Shown piece after piece: positions 29,080 through 37,690 of a stretch of 64,000 nucleotides of DNA (the stretch's first letter is position 1; the number at the start of each line of letters is the position of its first letter). The translations under genes and the position numbers were made by a program. The stretch is taken from assembly GCA_903819975.1 (NCBI GenBank), contig CAIJFI010000007.1, positions 183,798 through 247,797 of the forward strand, given 5' to 3'. The notes below the pieces were generated by a model. That model saw only the letters and a program-made list of their open reading frames with translations. It was not told where the DNA came from and made no database searches. Source of the DNA: an uncultured Bacteroidota bacterium. Its GTDB lineage: Bacteria; Bacteroidota; Bacteroidia; Chitinophagales; Chitinophagaceae.

Positions 29080-29481
29080 TTAATCTTCCCATTTAAGGGC
29101 GCCTTTCTTGATGATATAAATAAATCCAACCAAGAAAAATAAAACAAAAAGAATCACTTCTCCTAATCCACTCCAGCCTAAACTTTTAAAATTAACGGCA
29201 TATGGATAAAAGAAAATTACTTCGACATCAAATAAAACAAACAGAATTGCAATTAAAAAATACTTAATTGCCATTGGGGATCTTGCATCACCATGTGTTG
29301 CAATACCACTTGTAAATGTGGCTAACTTATCTTCTGTTTTACGCTTTGGTCCCAACAAGCTTGATACTAAAATCATAAAAGCCACAAAGCCACCAGCAAA
29401 CACCAATTGTAAGGCAATTGGGAGGTAATTGTTGGCATTATTTGTTTCGTTTGCAGAGAGCAATAATTGCATCAAATTCAT
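29080..29481 (-). CDS. nuoA: NADH-quinone oxidoreductase subunit A
   Basis: A 133-residue membrane subunit with three helices. The conserved cytoplasmic loop (GDARSPMAIKYFLIAILFVLFDVEVIF) contains the FDVE motif facing the quinone chamber. It is the first gene of the 14-gene nuo operon on the minus strand, 20 nt behind a TATTTTTG box. Confidence 0.96.
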   Translation of the reverse strand: MNLMQLLLSANETNNANNYLPIALQLVFAGGFVAFMILVSSLLGPKRKTEDKLATFTSGIATHGDARSPMAIKYFLIAILFVLFDVEVIFFYPYAVNFKSLGWSGLGEVILFVLFFLVGFIYIIKKGALKWED

Positions 29482-29500
29482 ACAACTAATTTAGGTGCCG

Positions 29501-29508
29501 CAAAAATA
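29501..29508 (-). promoter_or_regulatory. -7 promoter box of the nuo operon
   Basis: TATTTTTG on the minus strand matches TANNTTTG, lies 19 nt before the nuoA ATG and is just downstream of the terminator of the preceding gene. It is the only good box in this short gap. A clear TTG at -33 is not seen; the position overlaps the terminator's stem. Confidence 0.55.
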
Positions 29509-29531
29509 CGCAAAGGATAGCACCTAGCACG

Positions 29532-29561
29532 AAAAACTCCCCATAAAAGGGGAGTTTTTTT
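29532..29561. terminator. Terminator between the TPR gene and nuoA
   Basis: An 11-bp stem with AAAAACTCCCC/GGGGAGTTTTT arms (29532-29542 and 29549-29559) and a U tail on either strand. It ends the minus-strand TPR transcript about 50 nt after its stop and isolates the nuo operon. Confidence 0.88.
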
Positions 29562-29609
29562 CAATTATTTTAAGCTTTCTAGATGTTCCTTAAAAAAGGT
29601 TCAACATTC

Positions 29610-31367
29610 TTAATTTTTCTTAGGGCTAGTTGTGTCATCCGCGGCAGGTTTAGCTGCAGGCTTACCATTTGCTCTCTCCTTTAAAATCTTAATATTTTTC
29701 TCAAATTGAGCCTTAGCGCCTAAGGTAGTAGGGTCATTAGGAACCAATTCTAATACTTTATCGCACATTAAAACAGCATTATCATAAGCCTTTGTTTCGT
29801 TATAATAGCCGATTAAAGTATAATAGTTATTTACCAAAGTTTGTTTGTTTTTCTCTGTATCCTTTACTAGGTAAGCATTTTGGATATTAACAGCCTCAAA
29901 TAAAATACCTAAAGAGTTAGCTGTATCCAATAATCTAGCTGCTTTCACATTGTATAAATAGCCATTTGACTTGTCAGGGAAAGCTGCAATATATTCTTTA
30001 GCTGTTGCAGCTGCAGTTGGACCATCTTTAGCGTTAATTGCAATGCTAGCTGTCTTGTAGTAATAAGTCTCATCTTTAACCCCTCTTACAGCAGCATAGT
30101 TCGCATACCATTTAGAAGCATCACTATACATATTAGCTTTTTCAAACATTTCATACCCTAATTTGTATAATTTTTGAGCATTTTTCTTATTTGAAGGGTC
30201 CGCAGCAATGGCTTTTTCTAAAATTGAAGCAACTGAAGCTTGTGTTCCAGGGAATTTTGAAATGACTTGTACCGCTAAATCATAGTCAGACGGCATTATC
30301 TTGTCAACTGGGTTATTGCTAATAAATTGCTCAATGTAGCTTTTAGCTGCCACTGAATCACGCTTTCTGTCATAGTTATAAGCCAATAAAACAGCAATTC
30401 TAGGATAGGTTGTTATACCAATTGTAGCTTCTAGGTTTTTAGCTTTTGCTAAAGAAGCATCGTACTGTGCAACTTGGAACAAATAATCGGCATATAAGTA
30501 TTCAAAAGCAGGATCTTTATCTGCATATTGCAAAAACAAATCTAAATTCTTCCTTGCTTTAGAAGTATCAACAGTTGCATAATAAGTATACATAGCAACA
30601 TATACAGGAGCTATTGATGGGTCTATTGCAATTGCTTTGTTGAAGTTTTCTTCAAATACTTCCTTATTGCTTTGAGTTTGATAAACCTTTCCAATTCTGT
30701 AATAAGCATATGCATTTTTAGGATCACGGTCAATAGCTTTAGTGAAAGCACTTACAGCTTCACCACCATTTTCGCCACCCAATTTCAAATAGTTGATACC
30801 TAAGTTCAAGTATAAGTTAGCATTGATGGTTAATTCATCATAAGTAGAAGCAACTTCTTTTAATTTATCAATTGCATAATGATGATCAAAACTCATTGGC
30901 AATTCGGCATAAACACGTCCTATTGCACTAATAATATCTGGGTTATGTTTGCCTTTGTTTCTTCCTTTTTCAATATTTGAGGCAGTAATAGCCAATTCTA
31001 AATTGTTCTTAATTAATGCAGCATCTCCACCTTCTAATGATTGAATATGAGCCATGCCAACTAATAACCAAGCATCGTTGCCTTTTGTTTGTAAAGCTTG
31101 CTGATAAATCGTTTTAGCTTTTTGTATATACTCAGGTGTAGGTACGCCATTATAGTTTTGAGCTAATAAAGCTTGACCATACCAAAAAATAGTTTCAGCG
31201 TCGCTTGGGTTTTTGTCCAATGCCGATTTAAAGAAATCAAGTGCAGATTTGTTTTTTTCATAGTTCAACAACTTCACACCCTCTGCTAATGGAGACTGAG
31301 CAACTTGTGCTTGTAATCCAGTCGCTACAAAGGCAACTCCCATAATCAATAAAGCCAATTTTTTCAT
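29610..31367 (-). CDS. Tetratricopeptide-repeat protein, exported
   Basis: A 585-residue protein built almost entirely of TPR-like helical pairs (for example GVKLLNYEKNKSALDFFKSALDKNP, NLGINYLKLG, AYYRIGKVYQTQ). The signal peptide MKKLALLIMG...LQAQ fixes the start at 31367; a 14-codon upstream extension from 31409 is Lys-rich and spoils the signal, so I reject it. The C-terminus is a Lys/Pro/Ala-rich tail. TPR arrays mediate protein-protein binding. Proteins like it and the PstS-like lipoprotein next door often accompany TonB-ExbBD genes in this phylum (from memory). The partner is unknown. Confidence 0.88.
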   Translation of the reverse strand: MKKLALLIMGVAFVATGLQAQVAQSPLAEGVKLLNYEKNKSALDFFKSALDKNPSDAETIFWYGQALLAQNYNGVPTPEYIQKAKTIYQQALQTKGNDAWLLVGMAHIQSLEGGDAALIKNNLELAITASNIEKGRNKGKHNPDIISAIGRVYAELPMSFDHHYAIDKLKEVASTYDELTINANLYLNLGINYLKLGGENGGEAVSAFTKAIDRDPKNAYAYYRIGKVYQTQSNKEVFEENFNKAIAIDPSIAPVYVAMYTYYATVDTSKARKNLDLFLQYADKDPAFEYLYADYLFQVAQYDASLAKAKNLEATIGITTYPRIAVLLAYNYDRKRDSVAAKSYIEQFISNNPVDKIMPSDYDLAVQVISKFPGTQASVASILEKAIAADPSNKKNAQKLYKLGYEMFEKANMYSDASKWYANYAAVRGVKDETYYYKTASIAINAKDGPTAAATAKEYIAAFPDKSNGYLYNVKAARLLDTANSLGILFEAVNIQNAYLVKDTEKNKQTLVNNYYTLIGYYNETKAYDNAVLMCDKVLELVPNDPTTLGAKAQFEKNIKILKERANGKPAAKPAADDTTSPKKN

Positions 31368-31562
31368 CAGTTCTGTTTTTTTTCTTTTTAAAATAACAAC
31401 AATCAACAACTCAATATTGAAAATGAAAATGTCTCATTGACACATTCAATCCAAACCCACAAAAAGCAGTTTTTGAGAAGTCTAAAAATATTAAATTTTT
31501 TGGAAGAATTTGATATTAATTTTTCATTAAGGAACTAAAATTTGTTAGTATTTAGTTAAGTT

Positions 31563-32462
31563 CTATTTCATCATACTATTCCTTTTTTGAAAGCTCATCT
31601 TGGCTGGTACTAAAAACGACCTTCTGAAAATAAGCTGCCCACGCTCCAAACTCATGAAATTAAGCAGGCCAGAGCCCAAACCAGGTGCATTTTCTTTTAA
31701 AACATAATATAATGGGAGAGACATTGAATATTGACCTTTGCCAATAGTTGACTGAGATGGTTGCGCAAACAACCCTTTTTCAGCACATAAAGTACATTCC
31801 AACATAGCTGTTTTTACATTTTTCCTTGCCTCAACCTGACGAGTATCATACATATCACCTATCCAATTCATAGCAACAAAACCAATCGCATTAGGATGCG
31901 TTTTAATATATTCGATCACCGCGGCGCTTCCCTCTGCCGACATCACGTTTTTACCAAAAGGTTTTTCCTTAGTTAAACTATCTCTTAAAAATCTAACTAC
32001 ACCTGTTAAATGACTTCCATCCATTACAACTTGCTGTGCATTTTCTCCAATTAATCTAGCACGCAAATCACTTAAACTATAAAGAGAATCTTTAGCCGAT
32101 TTATTAACTAAAATTGCGACCGCATTGTATGCTAAAATTCCAAATGTTGGTGCAAATCCTAATTGAGCTTTATAGGCCGCTTCCTCCTTTTTATCCAGGC
32201 CTCTTGTTATAAAAATCATTCTTGTGCTATCCGACGCAAAGTCCTTTAAACACTCAATTTCAGACTTATAATCAACAATAATATTTGCCTTGGGAAAACT
32301 TGATTGAAACACTTTAATCTGCTCGTCCAAAATGGGCTTAAAACTTTCTTCGGCCGAAACATGAATTGTGCCAGATGATAAAGTATCCTGCGGACCTTGC
32401 ACATTATTAGAACAAGCTGACATAGTTAAAATTATGCCATATAAATAAAGATATTTTCGCAT
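31563..32462 (-). CDS. PstS-like substrate-binding lipoprotein
   Basis: A 299-residue type-2 periplasmic-binding-fold protein. The signal ends at TMSAC (Cys17). The segment GTIHVSAEESFKPILDEQIKVF is the usual first strand-helix of PstS-like domains, and SEIECLKDFASDSTRMIFITRGL, VMDGSHLTGVVRFLRD and AEGSAAVIEYIKTHPNAIGFV follow in order. It is probably not a classical phosphate importer component, since no PstCAB genes are near. It is 33 nt after a small membrane-protein gene and precedes the TPR gene by 195 nt. Confidence 0.85.
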   Translation of the reverse strand: MRKYLYLYGIILTMSACSNNVQGPQDTLSSGTIHVSAEESFKPILDEQIKVFQSSFPKANIIVDYKSEIECLKDFASDSTRMIFITRGLDKKEEAAYKAQLGFAPTFGILAYNAVAILVNKSAKDSLYSLSDLRARLIGENAQQVVMDGSHLTGVVRFLRDSLTKEKPFGKNVMSAEGSAAVIEYIKTHPNAIGFVAMNWIGDMYDTRQVEARKNVKTAMLECTLCAEKGLFAQPSQSTIGKGQYSMSLPLYYVLKENAPGLGSGLLNFMSLERGQLIFRRSFLVPAKMSFQKRNSMMK

Positions 32463-32495
32463 TGAAACGTTTTAATTGAATAAAGAAAATAGGAA

Positions 32496-32735
32496 CTAGT
32501 AGTCCTTTTGAAAACCCCTGTACAATCTAAAGCCTCCATATAAAAGACACATACAACCAAAAATTATTCTCCATTCGTTATCCAAATTAATGACCTGATC
32601 CAAATGAAAATATTTTGCGCCAAACATAACAATACCGCAACCCAGGATTAATGCAGCCATGGTAAAATCATAAATGCTTCTAAATATTCGGTAGGTTTTC
32701 TCAGATCGCTCTCTTCTTGGATTCAATTCGGACAT
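32496..32735 (-). CDS. Small membrane protein of unknown function
   Basis: A 79-residue protein from the ATG at 32735; an upstream ATG at 32765 would add ten residues. After a charged N-terminus (NPRRERSEKTYRIFRS) there are two membrane helices (about 22-41 and 55-70) and a short basic/aromatic tail (RLYRGFQKDY). I do not recognise the family. It lies 33 nt before the PstS-like lipoprotein on the same strand, so the two may be cotranscribed. It is divergent from hisS. Confidence 0.7.
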   Translation of the reverse strand: MSELNPRRERSEKTYRIFRSIYDFTMAALILGCGIVMFGAKYFHLDQVINLDNEWRIIFGCMCLLYGGFRLYRGFQKDY

Positions 32736-32814
32736 ACAAGTAAAATTTAGTGCCAAATTAAACAATTATATAGGATGAATTTAAAAATTTATCTTTACAT
32801 CCAAATTCGAAAGC

Positions 32815-34182
32815 ATGAGCAAACCTTCCATACCGCAGGGCACAAGAGATTTTAACGCAACTACGGTTCAAAAACGTCAATATATATTCCAAACCATCCG
32901 TTCGGTGTTTGAGACTTATGGGTTTCAACCCCTTGAAACGCCTACAATGGAAAACCTGGACACCTTAATGGGTAAATATGGCGAAGAGGGCGATAAGTTA
33001 ATTTTCAAGATCCTTAATAACGGCTTAGATAACCCACAAAAGAAAGCCCAAATTGACGAAGGATGGGAAAAAGTATTGACCGGGAAAAACAGTACAAATA
33101 TTACAGAACGCGCATTAAGGTATGATTTAACAATTCCATTTGCTAGATATGTTGCAATGAATCATGGACAACTTACGTTCCCTTTTAAAAGATACCAAAT
33201 TCAACCTGTTTGGAGAGCCGACCGTCCTCAAAAAGGAAGATACCGTGAGTTTTATCAATGTGATGCCGATGTAGTTGGAAGTGATAGCTTGTTGAACGAA
33301 GTTGACCTACTTGCTATTTATGTAAAAGCATTTGAGCAATTAAAATTGCCTGTTGAAATTAAAATGAATAATAGAAAAATTTTATTAGGACTTGCACAGG
33401 TTTGTGGTGGTGAGGAAAAATTAATTGACCTAACAATTGCAATTGATAAATTAGATAAAATTGGATGGGAAAAAGTAAAAGAGGAATTAAACAATAAGGG
33501 CTTTAATTCCCAACAACAAGAACTAGTAGAACGTTACCTAAATATTAACGGAAGTAACACTGAAAAAATAAATCAACTTGCGACTTTACTTGGCGAAAAT
33601 GAAAATGGGAAAAAAGGGATTGAAGAGTTAAACTACGTTTTAGCATATCACCAAAGCACTGGAATGGACAAACATTTAGTTGCCGACTTTACATTAGCAA
33701 GAGGATTAAATTATTATACTGGCCTTATATTTGAAGTAAAAGCAATAGACGCTCAAATGGGTAGTATTGGTGGCGGTGGCCGCTACAACGACCTTACAAG
33801 TTTATTTGGTGTGCCTAATATACCTGGCGTTGGCATTAGCTTTGGGGTAGATCGTATCTATGATGTATTAGAAGAAAAAAATCTTTTCCCTGCAAGTGTT
33901 GATCAAACAACACAAGTATTATTTTTTAATTTAGGTGAAGCGGAAGCCAAAGTTGCTTATCAACAAATGATGTTGTTGAGGGACAAAAAAATTGCTTGTG
34001 AAATGTACCCCGAAAAGAGCAAATTTGACAAGCAATTTAAATATGCCGAGAAAAAGGGAATTACAAATATTGTAATTATCGGAACCGACGAAGTATCAAA
34101 ACAAGAATGTACGATTAAGAATTTAGCTACTGGCAAACAAACAAATGTTGCATTTTCAGAACTTGCTAGTTTTAGTTTCTAA
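32815..34182 (+). CDS. hisS: Histidine-tRNA ligase
   Basis: A 455-residue class II synthetase charging tRNA-His. The start PSIPQGTRDF is typical. Motif 2 is visible in RPQKGRYREFYQCDADVVG, the histidine A motif in RGLNYYTGLIFEV, and motif 3 in GVGISFGVDRIYDVLE. The anticodon-binding domain occupies the last 90 residues. A TATCTTTA box lies 17 nt before the ATG, a weak match to the -7 consensus. Its stop is 17 nt from the convergent small secreted protein's stop. Confidence 0.97.
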   Translation: MSKPSIPQGTRDFNATTVQKRQYIFQTIRSVFETYGFQPLETPTMENLDTLMGKYGEEGDKLIFKILNNGLDNPQKKAQIDEGWEKVLTGKNSTNITERALRYDLTIPFARYVAMNHGQLTFPFKRYQIQPVWRADRPQKGRYREFYQCDADVVGSDSLLNEVDLLAIYVKAFEQLKLPVEIKMNNRKILLGLAQVCGGEEKLIDLTIAIDKLDKIGWEKVKEELNNKGFNSQQQELVERYLNINGSNTEKINQLATLLGENENGKKGIEELNYVLAYHQSTGMDKHLVADFTLARGLNYYTGLIFEVKAIDAQMGSIGGGGRYNDLTSLFGVPNIPGVGISFGVDRIYDVLEEKNLFPASVDQTTQVLFFNLGEAEAKVAYQQMMLLRDKKIACEMYPEKSKFDKQFKYAEKKGITNIVIIGTDEVSKQECTIKNLATGKQTNVAFSELASFSF

Positions 34183-34199
34183 TGCTTAATTCGCAATAT

Positions 34200-34595
34200 T
34201 TAGTAGTTTACTTTATCTGCCCAGATTTGTAATTGGAACTCTTCTTCTTTTAAGCCAGTTAAAGAAGCGCCGCTTTCTTTTTTACCTACTAAGTCCATTC
34301 CTTGAACTGCAATAGAAACAGATTCAACTGTTTTATCTGCAGCTCTTTTAAATATTACTAAAGCATCGTATTGACCTAAGTAAAAGGTATCAGTTCCTTT
34401 CTTTTCTAATGTCGTTGACCCCATAGCTGAATTAATCACTAAAGTAGTATCCTCTGCAGTCAAAGTCACTTCGGCAACCGGGCTTCCAGCAGCAAAAATA
34501 TACTTGCCAACATAATCCTTAAAAGGAACTGTTTGGGCATTTACAACGGTCATGAAACCTAAAGTCACCACTAGCATTAACACTAATTTTTTCAT
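34200..34595 (-). CDS. Small secreted protein, DUF3471-like
   Basis: A 131-residue protein from an ATG at 34595 that begins a clean signal peptide (MKKLVLMLVV...VNAQ). A 12-codon upstream extension from 34631 would bury the signal. The mature part of about 112 residues reads as one small beta-rich domain starting VPFKDYVGKYIF, which resembles DUF3471 domains found on the end of beta-lactamase-like proteins. No catalytic residues are evident. The function is unknown. It is divergent from rlmN. Confidence 0.65.
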   Translation of the reverse strand: MKKLVLMLVVTLGFMTVVNAQTVPFKDYVGKYIFAAGSPVAEVTLTAEDTTLVINSAMGSTTLEKKGTDTFYLGQYDALVIFKRAADKTVESVSIAVQGMDLVGKKESGASLTGLKEEEFQLQIWADKVNY

Positions 34596-34677
34596 ATTGG
34601 GATTTTTTTGAGAAAATGAATTTAAAGACAATTTTCGGGTCTACAAAAAGAAATAAAGGGTTACAAATTGGATAAAG

Positions 34678-34685
34678 TATCTTTG
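34678..34685 (+). promoter_or_regulatory. -7 promoter box of rlmN, 4 nt before ATG
   Basis: TATCTTTG matches TANNTTTG exactly; the ATG at 34690 follows after four bases, predicting a leaderless mRNA. No TTG is found at the usual -33 spacing. Confidence 0.6.
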
Positions 34686-34689
34686 CATT

Positions 34690-35733
34690 ATGGAGAAGAA
34701 TAGACCTAATATACGACACGTGGAAGTGTCTGAAATTGAACGCTTTATAGCTAATATTGGCGAAAGACCATTTAGAGTAAAGCAGATTGTGGATTGGTTA
34801 TGGCAAAAGCATGCCCATAGCTTCGACGAAATGACCGATTTAAGTAAGGATTTAAGAAAGCAGTTGGTGGAAAATTTCACTTTCCCGGCTTTACAAATTA
34901 ATGCAACCCAACAAAGCGAGGACGGAACATTAAAAACAAGATTCCGCACATTTGATGATTTTATGATTGAGGGAGTATTAATTCCTACAAGTGAACGTAA
35001 AACCGCTTGTGTGTCCTCTCAAATTGGATGTAGCTTAAGTTGCAAGTTTTGTGCAACCGGCACCATGGATCGTAAAAGGAATTTAAACTTTGACGAAATA
35101 TACGACCAGGTAGTTTATATAAATCAACAAAGCGAAGCTGCTCATCAAAAGCATTTAAGTAATATTGTATTTATGGGAATGGGAGAGCCATTAATGAACT
35201 ATCATAATGTATTAAAAGCGATTGAAAAAATCACTTCTCCAGAAGGCTTAGGAATGAGTCCAAAAAGAATTACAGTTTCTACTGCTGGCTTGGTTAAACA
35301 AATTAGACAATTAGGTGACGATGGTGTTAAATTTAAATTAGCTGTTTCCTTACATGCACCTAACGATAAAAAACGTAACGAAGTAATGCCAATTAATGAA
35401 AGCAATAACATTAAATCATTGGTGGAAGCTTTGAACTATTTCTACAAAAAAACTGGTACCGAAATTTCTTTTGAATACATTTTATTTAAAGACTTTAATG
35501 ATTCAGAAAGAGACGCCGAGGAACTAACTAAAATTTATAGACAGGTGCCGGCCGATTTAATCAACGTGATTGAATACAATTCGGTAGATCATTTTGCATT
35601 TGACAAGCCTGACGAAGATGGCTTTGAGCGTTTTGTAGAAATTTTACAAAAGAATAGGGTGAATGTAAGAGTTAGAAGAAGCCGTGGTAAAGACATTGAC
35701 GCAGCTTGTGGCCAATTGGCTAATAAAGCTTAA
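34690..35733 (+). CDS. rlmN: 23S rRNA (A2503-C2)/tRNA (A37-C2) methyltransferase RlmN
   Basis: A 347-residue radical-SAM enzyme that methylates carbon 2 of A2503 in 23S rRNA and A37 of some tRNAs. The CxxxCxxC cluster motif is in GCSLSCKFCATG, the SAM-binding GMGEP follows, and the C-terminal Cys of DAACGQL is the methyl-carrying residue that forms the transient adduct. An N-terminal accessory domain of about 90 residues is present. The start is fixed by the -7 box immediately upstream. It is followed 31 nt later by a pseudouridine synthase. Confidence 0.96.
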   Translation: MEKNRPNIRHVEVSEIERFIANIGERPFRVKQIVDWLWQKHAHSFDEMTDLSKDLRKQLVENFTFPALQINATQQSEDGTLKTRFRTFDDFMIEGVLIPTSERKTACVSSQIGCSLSCKFCATGTMDRKRNLNFDEIYDQVVYINQQSEAAHQKHLSNIVFMGMGEPLMNYHNVLKAIEKITSPEGLGMSPKRITVSTAGLVKQIRQLGDDGVKFKLAVSLHAPNDKKRNEVMPINESNNIKSLVEALNYFYKKTGTEISFEYILFKDFNDSERDAEELTKIYRQVPADLINVIEYNSVDHFAFDKPDEDGFERFVEILQKNRVNVRVRRSRGKDIDAACGQLANKA

Positions 35734-35764
35734 TGCGACAAGCATAACATAATCAACAAGGGAC

Positions 35765-36940
35765 ATGAAGAATAAAAGATCAGACAACTTTGACAAATTT
35801 GCCAACAAGAAAAAAGGCAGTGCTGTAAAAGAAGAATATAGACAAGAAAAGAAAAAAGCAAAAGCCGATTCAAGAGCTGCAGGTGAAGCTGCACGTCAAA
35901 GAAAAAAAGATATTGCTAGAGGTATTGCTGTTGAACCAGTTGGCAACAACAAAAAAGGTGGGTATGCGAAAAAGGATTATGTAACAGGGCCTCCTAAGTA
36001 TACCATCCCTTTAAGAGCAAAAAGTGCACCAAGAAAAGCAGAAGACGACACGCCGGCAAAATATGGTGAAATTAAAAGAGGTGCTGGAGTTGGATCCCCT
36101 CGACTAGCTGCATCTAAAAGAACACCAGCGTCAATGGATAAAGCAGATGCAAAAAGAACAGCGAGTATTGGAAAAGTGAATGCAAGTGATGATATGCCAC
36201 ATGAGCAGATGCCTTTGAATAAATATATTGCACATGCAGGCACTTGTGGAAGACGTGAAGCTGCAGAATTGGTAAAAGGCGGCCACGTTACTGTAAATGG
36301 TGATACTGTTTTAGAACCAGGTTATAAAGTTCAATATAAGGATGTAGTAAGATTAAAAGGTAAAGTATTACAATTACAAGTAACACCTGTTTATATATTA
36401 CTAAACAAGCCTAAAGATTATATCTGTACAGCAAACGATCCAGAAGGAAGAAAAACTGTTTTAGATATTATTAAGAATGCAACAACGCAAAGAATGTTCC
36501 CTGTAGGTCGTTTGGATAGAAACACAACAGGTGTTTTAATCTTAACAAATGATGGCGACTTAGCACAAAAACTAACGCATCCTTCCTACGAGATTAAAAA
36601 AATATACGAAGTCACTTTAGATAAACCTGTAACTAAGGCAGACATGGAAGCCATAGCAGCGGGTGTTACTTTGGAAGACGGATTTATTGCAGCAGATGCA
36701 GTTAGCTATGTTGGAAAAGAAAGAGATGTAATAGGAATTGAAATTCATAGTGGCCGTAACAGAATTGTAAGAAGAATATTTGAACACTTAGGATACGATG
36801 TAAGACATTTAGATAGAGTCATGTTTGCAAACCTGACCAAGAAAAATGTGGATCGTGGTAAATGGAGATTCTTAAGTGAAAAAGAAGTTCGATTGCTTAA
36901 GTTTTTGAACAAATCATTTACGCGCAAAGCTTCAAAATAA
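35765..36940 (+). CDS. RsuA/RluB-type pseudouridine synthase with long basic N-terminus
   Basis: A 391-residue enzyme. The first 145 residues are a Lys/Arg/Ala-rich low-complexity extension. An S4 RNA-binding domain follows (about 148-195, LNKYIAHAGTCGRREAAELV), then the catalytic domain with GRLDRNTTGVLILTNDG, whose Asp is catalytic, and GRNRIVRRIFEHLGYDV. The closest functional guess is RluB (23S rRNA position 2605), but RsuA/RluE/RluF relatives cannot be excluded. The basic extension is common in this phylum and probably binds RNA. It lies in a plus-strand run with rlmN and an RluA-type synthase. Confidence 0.9.
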   Translation: MKNKRSDNFDKFANKKKGSAVKEEYRQEKKKAKADSRAAGEAARQRKKDIARGIAVEPVGNNKKGGYAKKDYVTGPPKYTIPLRAKSAPRKAEDDTPAKYGEIKRGAGVGSPRLAASKRTPASMDKADAKRTASIGKVNASDDMPHEQMPLNKYIAHAGTCGRREAAELVKGGHVTVNGDTVLEPGYKVQYKDVVRLKGKVLQLQVTPVYILLNKPKDYICTANDPEGRKTVLDIIKNATTQRMFPVGRLDRNTTGVLILTNDGDLAQKLTHPSYEIKKIYEVTLDKPVTKADMEAIAAGVTLEDGFIAADAVSYVGKERDVIGIEIHSGRNRIVRRIFEHLGYDVRHLDRVMFANLTKKNVDRGKWRFLSEKEVRLLKFLNKSFTRKASK

Positions 36941-36971
36941 TTAACTGCAGCTACCTTAATACATTATTAGG

Positions 36972-37682
36972 ATGTTAGATATCATATTTGAGGACGAGGA
37001 CATGATTGTTATTAATAAGCCAGCAGGTTTATTAAGTATTCCAGATCGTTTTGGAAAAGACGTTTCGGTTAAATCTTTGTTACAAGAAAAATTTGGAGCT
37101 ATTTTTACAGTGCACCGTTTGGACCAACAAACAAGTGGCTTGATTATTTTTGCAAAGCATGCCGAAGCCCACAAACAGTTAAGTGAATTGTTTGAAGGCA
37201 GGACCATTATAAAAAAATATTTTGGCTTGGTAAATGGGCGTCCTGCACAGGAAGGAGTTGTGGAAGAGTCTATGATGGAACACCCTATTAGAAAGGGCTA
37301 CATGATGATTCATGCAAAAGGGAAAGAATCTAAAACAAGCTATGAAGTAGTAAAATACTTTAAGCAATTCGCATTAGTTAGTTTTCAAATACATACAGGC
37401 CGTACACATCAAATTAGAGTGCACGCCAAACATATTGGACATCCAATTGTTTCAGACGACTTATACGGAGATGGTGAAAAATTAAAATTGTCAAGTATTA
37501 AAAAGAAGAATTTTAAACTGGCAAAAGTAGAAGAGGAAGAGCGCCCACTTATGGGAAGACAAGCATTACACGCTGCAAGTGTTCAATTTGAATACAAAGG
37601 AAAGGAGCTCCTTTTGGAAGCCCCTTTACCTAAAGATTTAACTGCTACATTAAAGCAGTTGGATAAGTGGAATTCGATTTAA
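36972..37682 (+). CDS. RluA-family pseudouridine synthase
   Basis: A 236-residue single-domain enzyme lacking an S4 domain. The catalytic motif is HRLDQQTSGLIIFAK (Asp after RL). GRTHQIRVHAKHIGHPIVSDDLYG is the second family signature. The target uridine is not predictable. It is 31 nt after the RsuA/RluB-type gene and probably cotranscribed. Its stop lies within a 19-bp palindrome shared with the convergent amidohydrolase. Confidence 0.9.
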   Translation: MLDIIFEDEDMIVINKPAGLLSIPDRFGKDVSVKSLLQEKFGAIFTVHRLDQQTSGLIIFAKHAEAHKQLSELFEGRTIIKKYFGLVNGRPAQEGVVEESMMEHPIRKGYMMIHAKGKESKTSYEVVKYFKQFALVSFQIHTGRTHQIRVHAKHIGHPIVSDDLYGDGEKLKLSSIKKKNFKLAKVEEEERPLMGRQALHAASVQFEYKGKELLLEAPLPKDLTATLKQLDKWNSI

Positions 37683-37689
37683 TCGAATT
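37671..37689. terminator. Palindrome at convergent gene ends, possible weak terminator
   Basis: AATTCGATT and AATCGAATT arms with a single central base span the RluA-type stop codon and approach the amidohydrolase stop. Short T-rich sequence follows on the plus strand. It could act as a weak bidirectional terminator. Confidence 0.3.
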
Positions 37690-37690
37690 T

